Source of the DNA: Sphingomonadaceae bacterium
Lineage (GTDB): Bacteria; Pseudomonadota; Alphaproteobacteria; Sphingomonadales; Sphingomonadaceae
Assembly: GCA_024236155.1 (NCBI GenBank)
Contig: JACKLA010000001.1
Coordinates: 310,001-374,000 of the forward strand
Length of the DNA: 64,000 nt
Reading direction: 5' to 3'
Part shown: piece after piece, positions 24,139 to 34,238 of the stretch
Layout: each line of letters opens with the position of its first letter
How positions within the stretch are numbered: the first letter of the stretch is position 1
Notes under the pieces: generated by a model
What the model saw: only the letters and a program-made list of their open reading frames with translations
Databases searched by the model: none
What the model was told of the DNA's origin: nothing
Program-made: the position numbers and the translations under genes

Positions 24139-25050
24139 TCAGGAAACTTCGTAGGACTTTTCCAGCAGCGGCTTGGCCTTCTCGAAATCGGCGGAACTCT
24201 GGATCGTGATCTCAAGATCGCCAGTGCCGAAATGACCGATACCGCGCACGTCACGCGTGAAGCCCTGCTCAAGCACGACAGAGTCAGGATCGACCTTGAC
24301 ATAGACCAGCAACTTCTTGGCCTGATTGCGGAACTCAAGGCTGGCGAAGTTCTTGATGCGTCGGAAGGCCACATAATAGGCGGTCGTCTTGGTTTCGACG
24401 TCGTCGCCAAGTGCCAGCATGAAGTCCGACATCAGGTGGTAGAGGTCGGTCAAGGCCTGGGGAGCCTCCGCCATCTGATCCTCGATGGTTTTGTAGTTTG
24501 GCTTGGTGCCAGTTGGCGCAGCGGGCACAGCGACTGAAGTCGGCCCCTTCGCGCTAGCCGAGGTAAGTTGCTCCAACAGCAAAAGGTCGCCTTCAAATTT
24601 TCGGTAGCGGATGAGCGAAATATTGCGGTTCATCTGTTTGACCGCGTGCTCGTCATACTTCCCGAAATCCCCGGCAATGCAGATCAGGCGCGGCCCTGAC
24701 CAATCAACGGCTTTGGCCGCGTCCTTGCCGAGCTTTTCCAGCACAAGCCATTCGAAGTCCTTGCGGTGTCCCATCAGCCAGTCGAGGTAGAACAGGCCCT
24801 GATTGATCACGTTCTCGTTCGACGAACGCTTGTATTCGATCACCACCGGGCTGTTGTTCTCGTCGATCCCGAGACTGTCCATCCGGCCACCCTCATTGGT
24901 TATGAATTCGCTCGCAAGAAACCGGACACCGAGAAGGCTCTCAAGATTGGCTTCGAACAAAGTCTGCAGCGACTTCTCCAGAGCAACCGCTCCGCCGGAC
25001 AACTCGGCAACGCCGCCCTGAGTCATTCGGTAAAGTTTGATGTCGCTCAT
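24139..25050 (-). CDS. DUF5655 protein with PD-(D/E)XK-like N-terminus
   Basis: 303 residues from ATG 25050. The N-terminal domain holds GRMDSLGIDENNSPVVIEYKR, the Asp...Glu-x-Lys arrangement of the PD-(D/E)XK nuclease superfamily (about residues 55-78). The C-terminal 120 residues (FMLALGDDVETKTTAYYVAFR, then LLVYVKVDPDS) match the DUF5655 domain. DNA cleavage is plausible, and a defence role is suggested by its place between AbiE and the restriction locus. No partner gene is visible. Confidence 0.72.
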   Translation of the reverse strand: MSDIKLYRMTQGGVAELSGGAVALEKSLQTLFEANLESLLGVRFLASEFITNEGGRMDSLGIDENNSPVVIEYKRSSNENVINQGLFYLDWLMGHRKDFEWLVLEKLGKDAAKAVDWSGPRLICIAGDFGKYDEHAVKQMNRNISLIRYRKFEGDLLLLEQLTSASAKGPTSVAVPAAPTGTKPNYKTIEDQMAEAPQALTDLYHLMSDFMLALGDDVETKTTAYYVAFRRIKNFASLEFRNQAKKLLVYVKVDPDSVVLEQGFTRDVRGIGHFGTGDLEITIQSSADFEKAKPLLEKSYEVS

Positions 25051-25578
25051 ATCGGCTCTCACCTCGGCAGCTTGTAGTGGGCGCTCATTAAGTGCTTGTA
25101 GTCGCGGGATCGACAGCGTCGCAATTGCAATATGTTCGATCAATACTCTTGGCCGAATACAGTGAAAAGGAAGCCCAAAACGGCGATCCCAAAGGATCGC
25201 CTCGCGATCCAGCAAGAACGGCACCCTTGCAACGGCGCGAAGCCGACGGAGGTCCTGCGCGCGCAGTCAGTGCGCCAGCGGGCCTCCGGCAATGAGAGAG
25301 GCAAGAGTGCCTGCGGGTTAGCTCAGGAATGCCGCGCCCTCAGGAGCGCAGAATGCGCGGGACAGAGCGCGTCCACCAGAAATTCCCGCTCCGCTTCAAA
25401 CTGCTCCTGATCGTCACCCGTATGGGCCGGGACTACAGGCCCGGTCCGCGCCAGCGGATAGAGCAGGTCGCCCGCCAGGGCAGCCACCCCAGGCCATCAC
25501 CACTCCTAAAATCACAGTTTGAAGTTGTTCACACCAAAAAACTTGCGCAACGTCGCGACCTGGCATAAGGGCATCTTC
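25051..25578. other. 528-bp gap between divergent genes
   Basis: No gene is recognised in either strand. The only clear structure is a perfect hairpin at 25182-25201 (GGCGATCC, loop CAAA, GGATCGCC). It lacks a T-run, so terminator function is doubtful. The gap must hold the promoters for the DUF5655 gene and for the restriction operon. Confidence 0.5.
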
Positions 25579-26229
25579 ATGAAGCGATTGTGCGACATCT
25601 CTGACATCAGCATGGGAGCGACGCCCGCGCCAGACGGCGATGAGGCTCGCTATCTGCGCCTGGCCAATGTCGTCGAGGGCCAAATCGTCGGTGATGCTGT
25701 CGAAGGTGGGAGTCCGGTCAAGGGCTTCGATTCGCAGCTGCGCATCGACGACATCTTGGTGCGTGGTCGCGGGCCCGATCTCTCGGCAGCCATGGTGGGT
25801 GAGCAACATGTCGATGCGTACCCGACAGTCGAACTGTTCGTCATCCGCGTAGATCGCGATGTCGCTGAACCGGCCTATGTCGTTGCCTACATCAACCAAC
25901 CGCACATTCAGGCGAATCTGGCGCAAGGGGCACAGGGCACGGGCTTCGTGCGCCTCAATCGCCCTACCCTTGCCGACCTGGAAATCCCGCTGCCTCCCAT
26001 GATTGAGCAGCGCATGATCGGTTCACTTGCGCTCGAAGCGCAGCAGGAGCTGACGATTCTTCAAGAAATCATGGAGCGCCGCAAACGCCTCCATTCCGAA
26101 CTTCTCCATCGTGCGATGGCGAAGGCCCGTGCCGAGGACGGCAATCCCCAGCACGGGCGCATAACCGGTCTGAACGACGCGCAAACGTCCTCAGACCTTC
26201 TTTCCGCTCACACAGAAAGTACCCCTTAA
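25579..26229 (+). CDS. Single-TRD HsdS-like protein (half specificity subunit)
   Basis: 216 residues from ATG 25579. It resembles one half of a type I specificity subunit: a target-recognition domain (about 1-150) with LNRPTLADLEIPLPPMIEQRMI, then a helical spacer (about 165-200, LQEIMERRKRLHSELLH). Full HsdS proteins have two such halves, and a full one is encoded at 28055. The half gene may dimerise as an alternative specificity, or supply sequence for recombination with hsdS. It begins the restriction operon. Confidence 0.7.
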   Translation: MKRLCDISDISMGATPAPDGDEARYLRLANVVEGQIVGDAVEGGSPVKGFDSQLRIDDILVRGRGPDLSAAMVGEQHVDAYPTVELFVIRVDRDVAEPAYVVAYINQPHIQANLAQGAQGTGFVRLNRPTLADLEIPLPPMIEQRMIGSLALEAQQELTILQEIMERRKRLHSELLHRAMAKARAEDGNPQHGRITGLNDAQTSSDLLSAHTESTP

Positions 26230-26484
26230 ATGAACATTCTCTCTCAGAACCGCAACCGGCTTCGTACCGTTCACGTCACCTGGCACGCCCGTCCGGGCGA
26301 ATGGCAGGTCAAGGAAGGTGGCAGCAGCACTGTCCTGACGCGTTCGCCGACGAAGCCCCCGGCCATTGCCTATGGCCGGTCCTACGCCCGCTCGATCAAG
26401 GGCGAGCTGTTCATCCACAACATGGACGGGACCATCGCCGAACGCGAGAGCTACGGCAACGATCCGTTCCCGCCGCGCGGGTGA
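26230..26484 (+). CDS. DUF2188 protein
   Basis: 84 residues starting directly after the stop of the half-hsdS gene. VTWHARPGEWQVKEGGSS and the C-terminal GTIAERESYGNDPFPPRG are hallmarks of DUF2188, a small domain of unknown function often seen beside restriction and toxin genes. Its position inside the operon suggests it serves the restriction locus. Confidence 0.82.
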   Translation: MNILSQNRNRLRTVHVTWHARPGEWQVKEGGSSTVLTRSPTKPPAIAYGRSYARSIKGELFIHNMDGTIAERESYGNDPFPPRG

Positions 26485-26492
26485 AGAAAGGT

Positions 26493-26514
26493 GGGGCGGC
26501 CGCAAGGTCGCCCC
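26493..26514 (+). promoter_or_regulatory. GC-rich hairpin between DUF2188 gene and hsdM
   Basis: GGGGCGGCC (26493-26501) pairs with GGTCGCCCC (26506-26514) across a GCAA tetraloop, 9 bp with one wobble. Without a U-run it is more likely an mRNA-stability or processing element than a terminator. It separates the first two genes of the operon from hsdM. Confidence 0.4.
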
Positions 26515-26544
26515 GCTCACCCTTGATAAGAATTGAGGCAAGAT

Positions 26545-28062
26545 ATGACGACCAAACTTGATCAGGACGATCTCAACAACGCGGTGTGGGCAGCATGCGA
26601 CACGTTCCGTGGGGCGGTGGACGCGACGCGCTACAAGGATCTGATCCTTGCCGTGCTGTTCTGGAAGTACCTTTCGGACCATGCGGAATGGCAGCGCAAG
26701 GACCTCGCCCAGCGGTACGGCCCCGATGACCCGCGCGTCGAGCGACAGATGAAGCGCGCTCGCTTCGTCCTCCCGGAAGGCACCGATTTCCAGACCATCC
26801 ACGCCAAGCGCCTTGCTGACAATCTGGGCGAGCTGATCAACAAGGCTCTGGAAAAGATCGAACTTGAGAACGAAGCGAAGCTCAAGGACGTGTTTCGCCC
26901 CATCGATTTCAACTCGGAGACGCTGCTCGGCGCAACCAAGGAGCGCAATCGCCTGCTCAAGCTCCTGCTGGAGGATTTTGCCAAGCCTTCACTGGTCCTG
27001 ACGCCAGACAAGGTCAGCGAGGACGCGATCGGCGAAGCCTATATCTACCTGATCAGCCGCTTCGCATCGGACGGCGGCAAGAAGGCGGGCGAATACTATA
27101 CCCCGCGCAAGATTTCCGAGATCGTCGCCCGCCTGGCCGATCCGAAGCCCGGCATGAGGATCTGCGATCCGGCCTGCGGCTCCGGCGCGCTGCTCATTCG
27201 TGCGGGTGAGGCGGCACAGTCCGATGACCACCGGCTGTTCGGGCAGGAAGTGAACGGCTCCACCCACGCTTTGGCGCGCATGAACATGTTCCTCCATGGC
27301 GAGGACAATGCGCTGATCGAATGGTGCAACACCCTCACGTCGCCCGCCCTGATTGAAGACGACCGGCTAATGCAGTTTGACCGTGTCGTCGCCAACCCTC
27401 CGTTGAGCCTGGACAAATGGGGCGCGGATGTCGCCGAAACCGATCCCTACAAGCGGTTCAAGCCGGTGATCCCGCCCAAGAGCCGTGGCGATTACGCCTT
27501 CATCCTGCACATGCTGGCAATCGCCAAGCGGGGCGAAGGGCGGGTGGTCTGCATTGCCCCGCATGGCGTTCTGTTTCGCGGCGCGGCGGAAGGGCGCATT
27601 CGCGAAGACCTTGTGCGCCGCAATCTGCTCGACGCGGTGGTCGGCCTGCCCGCGCAGCTTTTCCCTTCGACCGGCATTCCCGTGTGCCTGCTCGTGTTCG
27701 ACCGGGCGCGCGAAGAGGGCGGCGCGCGTGCGAACGTCAAGGACGTGGTCTTCGTCGATGCCTCGCGCGAATTCGTACCGGGCAAGCGCCAGAATGCCTT
27801 GGGCGACAAACAGGTCGAACACATCGTCTCGACCGTGATGGAACGCCGCACCGAAGACAAGTATTCCAGCATCGTCACCTTTGCCGAGATGGAAGCCAAC
27901 GGCTTCAACCTCAACATTCCGCGCTACGTGGATACCTACGAGCCGGAGCCCGAAATCGACGTGGCAGCGCTGCAGAAGGACATTGACCGTCTGGAGACGG
28001 AACTGGTCGAGACGCGCAAGCGGATCAAGCTGCACCTCGCGGAGCTCGGGATCGATGGCTGA
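26545..28062 (+). CDS. hsdM: Type I restriction-modification methyltransferase subunit
   Basis: 505 residues from ATG 26545 (GAGG at a spacing of 6 nt). The HsdM N-terminal helical domain (about 1-150) is followed by the N6-adenine methyltransferase core with GEYYTPR (about 177), DPACGSGALLI (about 208) and NPPL (about 284). The catalytic NPPF motif has Leu in place of Phe, a tolerated change in the family. It should methylate adenine with two HsdM per HsdS. The stop overlaps the hsdS start. Confidence 0.96.
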   Translation: MTTKLDQDDLNNAVWAACDTFRGAVDATRYKDLILAVLFWKYLSDHAEWQRKDLAQRYGPDDPRVERQMKRARFVLPEGTDFQTIHAKRLADNLGELINKALEKIELENEAKLKDVFRPIDFNSETLLGATKERNRLLKLLLEDFAKPSLVLTPDKVSEDAIGEAYIYLISRFASDGGKKAGEYYTPRKISEIVARLADPKPGMRICDPACGSGALLIRAGEAAQSDDHRLFGQEVNGSTHALARMNMFLHGEDNALIEWCNTLTSPALIEDDRLMQFDRVVANPPLSLDKWGADVAETDPYKRFKPVIPPKSRGDYAFILHMLAIAKRGEGRVVCIAPHGVLFRGAAEGRIREDLVRRNLLDAVVGLPAQLFPSTGIPVCLLVFDRAREEGGARANVKDVVFVDASREFVPGKRQNALGDKQVEHIVSTVMERRTEDKYSSIVTFAEMEANGFNLNIPRYVDTYEPEPEIDVAALQKDIDRLETELVETRKRIKLHLAELGIDG

Positions 28063-29368
28063 GCAAAGCGAAACTGAAAACGGCGATGGAGCCGGGGTCT
28101 GGGGCAGCGCTTATCCACCCAGCATCAACGCTGGAATTCCCAAGCTTGGCGAACTGCCTGCCGGTTGGTCACGCTTGCGCATGAAGGACTTGCTCGACGT
28201 GATCGAGCGTCCGGTGAAGCTGGTAGACAGCAAGTCCTACCAGCTCGTGACCGCAAAGCGCAGCCGGGGCGGGATTGTTTCGCGCGGAACGCTTCGAGGC
28301 GATGAGATCAAGGTGAAGCAGCAGTTCGAAGTGCGCTCTGGCGACTTCATTTTGTCCAACCGCCAGATCGCGCACGGTGGCTGCGGCATCGTACCGCCTG
28401 AGTTGGACGGTGCCGTGGTGTCAGGCGAATACACCGTGCTCCATCCCAAGCCGATGCTTGACCTGCGCTTTCTGCACTATCTTTCGCACTCGGCCTATTT
28501 CCAGCAGATTTGCTTTCATTCAGGGGTGGGCGTCCACGTCGAGAAGCTAGTCTTCCGGCTGCACGACTGGTTGAACTGGCAGATCGACATTCCTCCGCTG
28601 CGAGAACAGCAGCGGATTGCTGAAATGTTGGCCGATTTCGATAGCGCCATCGAAGCAACCGACGCGCTCTCAAAAGCGAAACAAGACCGCAAGCGGGCGC
28701 TGATTGATGCCACCTTCCCACAATTGCCTCAGTCGAGAGGCTACCGGAAAGTTAGGTTCAAAAGGCTTGGCGAGTTTGTGCGAGGTGTGACCTATAACCC
28801 AAACGGCGATCTTTGCGCTGAGGGGACGGGAGTTGGAATCTGCGGGGCTACCCAAATTCAGGATGGTCGTTTGCTGTCGGACGGCAAGCTGGTCTGGGTA
28901 AACCCCCAGGTCGTCGCGGACAAACAGCGATTGCAGAGCGGCGACTTTGCGATCGCCACGTCTAATGGAAGCAAAGCCTTGGTAGGCAAAGCTGCCGAGA
29001 TCAAGGCTGTGGATCGTCCCTTGGCCGTTGGCGGCTTTTCGGCACTTCTTCGCCCAAAGGGAGACACAGAGCGACAGCTCGCGCGACACCTATTCCAGTC
29101 ATCGCGATACAAGCGATTTTTGCATATCCAGTTGTCGGGCAGTAGCATCGGCAACCTTTATACATCCGCACTTGAAGAGGCGGAATTTGACGTCCCCTTG
29201 GCAAAGCTTGAGCCTTCGCTTTGCCTGCTCGACGAACTCGGCGAAGAAATCGAACTGCTGACTGACAAGTCCAATACTCTGCGCCAACAGCAGCGTGGTC
29301 TGATGCAAAAGCTGCTCTCGGGCGATCCCAAGCATCGATGTCTGACCAAGGAGGAGGTTGCCGTATGA
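28055..29368 (+). CDS. hsdS: Type I restriction-modification specificity subunit
   Basis: 437 residues from ATG 28055, overlapping the hsdM end by 8 nt. Two target-recognition domains (about 25-190 and 235-385) are each followed by a long helix: IPPLREQQRIAEMLADFDSA with a charged tail, and LLDELGEEIELLTDKSNTLR. That is the standard bipartite recognition layout. The end overlaps the next gene as ATGA, so all subunits are translationally coupled. Confidence 0.92.
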   Translation: MAEQSETENGDGAGVWGSAYPPSINAGIPKLGELPAGWSRLRMKDLLDVIERPVKLVDSKSYQLVTAKRSRGGIVSRGTLRGDEIKVKQQFEVRSGDFILSNRQIAHGGCGIVPPELDGAVVSGEYTVLHPKPMLDLRFLHYLSHSAYFQQICFHSGVGVHVEKLVFRLHDWLNWQIDIPPLREQQRIAEMLADFDSAIEATDALSKAKQDRKRALIDATFPQLPQSRGYRKVRFKRLGEFVRGVTYNPNGDLCAEGTGVGICGATQIQDGRLLSDGKLVWVNPQVVADKQRLQSGDFAIATSNGSKALVGKAAEIKAVDRPLAVGGFSALLRPKGDTERQLARHLFQSSRYKRFLHIQLSGSSIGNLYTSALEEAEFDVPLAKLEPSLCLLDELGEEIELLTDKSNTLRQQQRGLMQKLLSGDPKHRCLTKEEVAV

Positions 29369-31008
29369 GCCAGCTTTCCGAAGCCCTGGGCGCGCTGATC
29401 GAGCAGCCTGCAACGCCCTCAACGCAGATTCGTCCGGTCAGCCGCATCAGCTTTTCGCTGACAGACAAGGATGCATTCGAAAAGTCAGCCAGGTTCGCGG
29501 TCGACTGGCTGGAAGCCAAAGTTGGCGGCGCACTTCCTAACGACGCGAAGGCGCTGTCGAGCTTCGATACGCGCGACTCAAAGGGCCTTTACCCTTGCCA
29601 CGCCGTGCGTCTCGACGATCACACTGGCAGTATCTGGGCGGCACGCATCGACGAACCGGGCTCGAAACCCAGTGCCGGGGAAACTTGGTCGACCGAGATG
29701 TTCGTTGAAAAGCCGGTTGGGGGCCTGGTCCGGTTTGGCGCGCAGCTGATGGTGCGGCGCCCGGCGAACAGTCCAGACCTGCGACCGAGCCGCCCCAATG
29801 TCGTCCCGAAATTGTTGGCCACGTTGTCCGGCGAAGCCGATGGAGAGGCAATCGGCGACAGTCCCGTAGCACTGATGTCACACGACGATGCCGACACGCT
29901 CGCCAACCTCATCTATCGGCCTGGTCGTAGGCTTCCCATCATTGCCGTTTCGACTGACGAATGGGGCGGAGCGCAATTGAATCTTGAGGCGCTCGGGCGT
30001 CGGCTTTCCGGCGCAGCCCACCTCTATTCGCTCCATCCCGAAACCAGCTGGGAACTTACCCGGCTGGTGGACAAGCGCATGTCCACCTTCAACGGGGGCG
30101 TTCGCATCTACATGCCCGGTATCGTCGAGGACGACGAAGACCCCTACCAGCATCCTTTGTGGCTGCCCCCGCCTTCGGGCGAGAACACGTATCTCATTGG
30201 CCAGCTTGCCGAACGGATCTTCCCGCTCGGCTTCCACGACAACGAAGGTAAGACGCGCTTCTGGCACATCGGCCAGCTCCGCAAGGCCGCTTCGGCCACC
30301 GTCGCCATGGAAACGGTTGGCAGCGAAACTGAAAAGCTCGAAGCACAGGTCGCCGCATTGCAGGACGAAGTTGCTGAGCTGAAAGAGCAGCTAGAAGTTG
30401 CGGCAGGCCTTGAGCGCATTGCCTCCTCAGCCGAGAAGGCCGCTCAACAGGATGTCCAGCGTATGCAGGACGAGATCGGTCGCCTCAAAGCGGAAAACTA
30501 TCGCCTCCGCTCTTCGGCCCAGCATGCGACGGTCGTCGAGGAGAAACCCGCAGAGCGGGAGCTCGCCAGCTATGACGATCTGGAGGACTGGGCCGACGAA
30601 GTGCTTGGCCCCCACATCTTCATTCACAACAAGGCCATCCGCGAGTGCCGAAAGAACGGGCATCCCGACATGCTGGAGAGGATTGCCAACACTCTGCTGG
30701 CAATTCGTGACCACTGGATTCCGTTCAAGCTTGAAGGTGGGCTTGAGCGGAAAGAGGCCGCAACAAGCGCGCTGGCTGCACTTGGGGTCGAAGACGAAGG
30801 CTGCTTCACCCGCCGCGAGAAGGCCAGCGAGAAGCCGGAATATTCGGTTAGGGAAGGCACGATCACCTGGGTCCTGTACGACCACTTCAAATACGGAAAC
30901 TCGCGCCAGAATTCCGAGCAGTTCCGCATGTACTACGCTTGGGATGAAGAGGGGCGCCGCCTGATTATCGGCAAGATGCCGTCCCATCTGCCCAACGACA
31001 TGTCATGA
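29365..31008 (+). CDS. Unidentified coiled-coil protein between hsdS and hsdR
   Basis: 547 residues from ATG 29365. The first 320 residues form a mixed alpha/beta region with no motif I recognise (YMPGIVEDDEDPYQHPLW, FPLGFHDNEGKTRFWH). A coiled coil covers about 325-400 (KLEAQVAALQDEVAELKEQL and its continuation). The C-terminal 140 residues end in a compact domain with SEQFRMYYAWDEEGRRLIIG. The gene overlaps hsdS and hsdR by 4 bp each, so it is an integral member of the operon, yet it is not part of classical HsdRMS. It could regulate or anchor the complex. No function is claimed. Confidence 0.7.
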   Translation: MSQLSEALGALIEQPATPSTQIRPVSRISFSLTDKDAFEKSARFAVDWLEAKVGGALPNDAKALSSFDTRDSKGLYPCHAVRLDDHTGSIWAARIDEPGSKPSAGETWSTEMFVEKPVGGLVRFGAQLMVRRPANSPDLRPSRPNVVPKLLATLSGEADGEAIGDSPVALMSHDDADTLANLIYRPGRRLPIIAVSTDEWGGAQLNLEALGRRLSGAAHLYSLHPETSWELTRLVDKRMSTFNGGVRIYMPGIVEDDEDPYQHPLWLPPPSGENTYLIGQLAERIFPLGFHDNEGKTRFWHIGQLRKAASATVAMETVGSETEKLEAQVAALQDEVAELKEQLEVAAGLERIASSAEKAAQQDVQRMQDEIGRLKAENYRLRSSAQHATVVEEKPAERELASYDDLEDWADEVLGPHIFIHNKAIRECRKNGHPDMLERIANTLLAIRDHWIPFKLEGGLERKEAATSALAALGVEDEGCFTRREKASEKPEYSVREGTITWVLYDHFKYGNSRQNSEQFRMYYAWDEEGRRLIIGKMPSHLPNDMS

Positions 31009-34000
31009 CCGATTCCCCCGAATTCGCCCTGTCCGAAAGCGGCGGCGTCCAGCTTCAGGTGCTGACGACGCTGGCCAACTTGGGTTGGTGCTACCGCACT
31101 CGCGCGGAAATTGACGCGATGCGAAAGGGACACCGTAGTTCGGTGATACTAACCCCGCTCGCTCAGGAAGCTTTGGCGTCGATCAACAGCATCGATCAGG
31201 ACGGTGTGGATCACCCCTTCACAAGCCAAGCTATCGACGAAGGGCTTTCCCGTTTGCGCGATCTGCGGTTCGACGGGCTTCTCCGGACCAATGAACTGGC
31301 TACCGACTATCTTCAGCTCGGGACAGCCGTTCCCCAGACGATCAATGGACTGACCCGCGAGCGGCAGTTGCGCTTCGTCGCCTGGGGCGAAAACGAGTGG
31401 CAACGCAACAGTTTCGACATGACCGCCGAATATGCAGTCGATGGGCGCAATGATACAATCCGCTGTGACATCGTGCTGTTCGTCAACGGTATCCCGTGGA
31501 CGGTTATCGAGCTCAAGCGCTCGGGCGAAAAGACATCACAGGGCGTTAGCCAATCCATCCGCAACCAAGGCCAGGCCGAAGGTGCACCGCAGCTTTTTGT
31601 GCCCGTCCAACTGCTGATCGCCGGCAATCCTGCCGAACCGCGCTATGGCACTGTCGGTACACCTGCCAAATTCTGGTCGGCGTGGCATGAACCGGCGCAC
31701 GGTGGGATGAGCGAGGCGGATATTGCCGCGTTGGTCAACGCTGAGCCGCCCGAAAGCGTCATGGCCGCGATCCATTCCGATTTTGCCCCTCACGCCCGTC
31801 GCCATAACGCGCTACGCGAAGCCGGACATCGCTGGGTGACTGAGCTAGACAAGACGATTGTCGGCCTATGTCGCCCTAATCGCCTGCTCGATCTGGCCCG
31901 ACGCTTCACCCTCTTTGACAAGGGCACGAAGAAGGTCGCACGATACCAGCAGGTCTCAGCCGTCTATCGAATTCTCGAGCGCATCGAACAGCGCGACGAA
32001 GCCGGACGCCGCAAAGGCGGAGTCATCTGGCACACGCAGGGTTCGGGCAAATCACTCACGATGGTCATGCTGGCGCGTGCGCTGGCGTTCCATTTGAAAG
32101 ACGCGAGCCCTCGAATTGTGATCGTTACCGACCGGCGTGATCTCGACCGGCAAATCAAGAAGACCTTCGCTGCCACAGGCTTCGAACCCGCTCAGGCGCG
32201 CACCGGCGAGCATCTGATGAAGTTGATCGAGGACGGCGCGCCGCTCGTGACGACCTTGGTCAACAAGTTCCGCTCAGGCGTGCGGAAACGGGCGCTCGCG
32301 TCCGACAGTTCGGACATCTTTGTTCTCGTCGATGAGAGCCATCGCAGCCAATACGGCAATGACGATTCGATGCACGAAGACATGCGCCGGGTGCTGCCGA
32401 ATGCCTGTTATATCGGCTTCACCGGCACGCCGCTGTTCAAGGACAAGGCGCGAAACACCTTTCTGAAATTCGGCGAGCTTATCGATTCCTACCCAATCTC
32501 GCGTGCGGTGAAGGACAAGGCTGTTGTGCCGCTCCTTTATGAGGGTCGCATTGTAGCGGAAACCCTAAACGCCGCGGCGCTCGATGCCTGGTTCGAACGT
32601 TCGAGTGACGGCCTGACGGCGGAACAGAAAGCTGAACTCAAACGGCGAATGAGCGCGCCGGGGGTGATCCAGACAGTTGAAGCGCGACTGAAGGCGATAG
32701 CCTGGGATATCCGACAGCATTATTTGCAAGGTTTCAAGGGAACCGGGCTGAAGGGGCAGGTTGTCGCACCGGACAAGCAATCTGCGGTGATGCTCAGGAC
32801 GTTATTCGACGCGCTCAACGAGGGCCAAGTCGATCAGGTCACAGCTGAGGTGATTATCTCTGCGCCCGACAAACGCGAAGGCCACGATCAGGTTGGTGTC
32901 GCACCGAAGAAAGAGGTGAAGCGGTTCTGGGCCGAGATGATGGCCCGTTACAAGACCGAGGACGAATACAACGAAGCGATCGTAGCGGAGTTTGATTCAC
33001 CCGAAAGTCCCGACCTGCTGATCGTAGTCAGCAAATTGCTGACTGGCTTCGACGTACCGCGCAATACAGTTCTGTACCTGACACGTGTGATCAAAGAACA
33101 CGATCTTTTGCAGGCCATTGCCCGCGTCAACCGCGTATTCGATGCCGACGACGCGCCGCCAAAGCCTTTCGGCTATATTGTCGACTATTGCGGCGTACTG
33201 GGCGAGCTTAACGAAGCTCTCGAGAGCTACGATGCCCTGATCGGCTTCGACGATGCCGATATCAATAGCGCACTTTTCGCAATTCGAACCGAAGCCGAAA
33301 AACTGCCGGGACTGCATTCGGAATTGCTCGATCTCTTCGCTGGCGTGGCTAACCGCTACGATCAGGAAGCCTATGCGCAAGCGTTGGCAGATGAGGCGAT
33401 GCGCGATCTTTTTCATCGCAAACTTTCGGCGTTCGCCTCGACGCTGAACGTCGCCTTGTCATCACGCCAATTTGTCGAATCTGCGCCGCGCGAACGATTG
33501 GACCGTTGGAAGGCTGACCTCAGTCGCTTCGAACTGCTGCGCCAGGATGTGCGCCGCCGTTACGCCGACACTATCGATTGGGCACAATACGAAGGTCGCG
33601 TCCGTAAACTGCTCGCCGAACATATCACTGCGCACCGTGTCGATACCGTTGTCGATCCATTCAACATTTTTGATGAAGGAGCCATTGAGGAGCAAATGGC
33701 GGGCGGGCGGAGCGCTGCGTCCGTTGCTGATGAAATAACCAGTCAGATCAGCCGGACCATCACTGAAAACTGGGATGAAGATCCCGCCTTCTACGAAGCA
33801 TTCTCCAAACTGGTGCAGGACACGATCGACAGCTTCCGGCAAAAGCGGATCAGCGAACAGGAATATCTGAAGAAGGCACGTGGGCTAAAAGATCAGGCGC
33901 ATGCCCGTGCGGAATCGAAGGAAGTTCCGGAGGCGCTTCGCGGCAATGGTCATGCCGTCGCGTTCTGGGGCGTAATCGCAAAAGAGCTCGGCGAACTGTC

Positions 34001-34238
34001 GCAGGAGGCTGAGGAATATGCCCCTGACATCGCGCTCAAACTGCTGGAAATTGTCGAGAAGCATCGCCGAGTAGGCTGGCAAGATGATCGTGATCAACAG
34101 AACCGAATGCGCGCTGCTGCCGACGACTTCTTCTTTGATACCGCGCCAGAGCAATTTGGGCTTTCACTCGATCCCGAAAGGATCGACGGATTGGTCGATC
34201 AAATTCTGACTATCGCTCGTGAACGCTTGCCCAAATGA
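31005..34238 (+). CDS. hsdR: Type I restriction endonuclease subunit R
   Basis: 1077 residues. The N-terminal nuclease has RCDIVLF and TVIELKR (Asp...Glu-x-Lys, about 152-170). The SF2 translocase has Walker A QGSGKS (about 345), LVDESHRSQ (about 441) and GFTGTPLF (motif III), followed by the helicase C domain ending ARVNRVF (motif VI). HsdR translocates and cuts unmethylated DNA in complex with HsdM and HsdS. It overlaps both flanking genes by ATGA. Confidence 0.96.
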   Translation: MTDSPEFALSESGGVQLQVLTTLANLGWCYRTRAEIDAMRKGHRSSVILTPLAQEALASINSIDQDGVDHPFTSQAIDEGLSRLRDLRFDGLLRTNELATDYLQLGTAVPQTINGLTRERQLRFVAWGENEWQRNSFDMTAEYAVDGRNDTIRCDIVLFVNGIPWTVIELKRSGEKTSQGVSQSIRNQGQAEGAPQLFVPVQLLIAGNPAEPRYGTVGTPAKFWSAWHEPAHGGMSEADIAALVNAEPPESVMAAIHSDFAPHARRHNALREAGHRWVTELDKTIVGLCRPNRLLDLARRFTLFDKGTKKVARYQQVSAVYRILERIEQRDEAGRRKGGVIWHTQGSGKSLTMVMLARALAFHLKDASPRIVIVTDRRDLDRQIKKTFAATGFEPAQARTGEHLMKLIEDGAPLVTTLVNKFRSGVRKRALASDSSDIFVLVDESHRSQYGNDDSMHEDMRRVLPNACYIGFTGTPLFKDKARNTFLKFGELIDSYPISRAVKDKAVVPLLYEGRIVAETLNAAALDAWFERSSDGLTAEQKAELKRRMSAPGVIQTVEARLKAIAWDIRQHYLQGFKGTGLKGQVVAPDKQSAVMLRTLFDALNEGQVDQVTAEVIISAPDKREGHDQVGVAPKKEVKRFWAEMMARYKTEDEYNEAIVAEFDSPESPDLLIVVSKLLTGFDVPRNTVLYLTRVIKEHDLLQAIARVNRVFDADDAPPKPFGYIVDYCGVLGELNEALESYDALIGFDDADINSALFAIRTEAEKLPGLHSELLDLFAGVANRYDQEAYAQALADEAMRDLFHRKLSAFASTLNVALSSRQFVESAPRERLDRWKADLSRFELLRQDVRRRYADTIDWAQYEGRVRKLLAEHITAHRVDTVVDPFNIFDEGAIEEQMAGGRSAASVADEITSQISRTITENWDEDPAFYEAFSKLVQDTIDSFRQKRISEQEYLKKARGLKDQAHARAESKEVPEALRGNGHAVAFWGVIAKELGELSQEAEEYAPDIALKLLEIVEKHRRVGWQDDRDQQNRMRAAADDFFFDTAPEQFGLSLDPERIDGLVDQILTIARERLPK

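Noticed and set aside
25182..25201. Rho-independent terminator
   Set aside because: The hairpin is perfect but has no T-run on either strand and lies between divergent genes, where a terminator is not expected.
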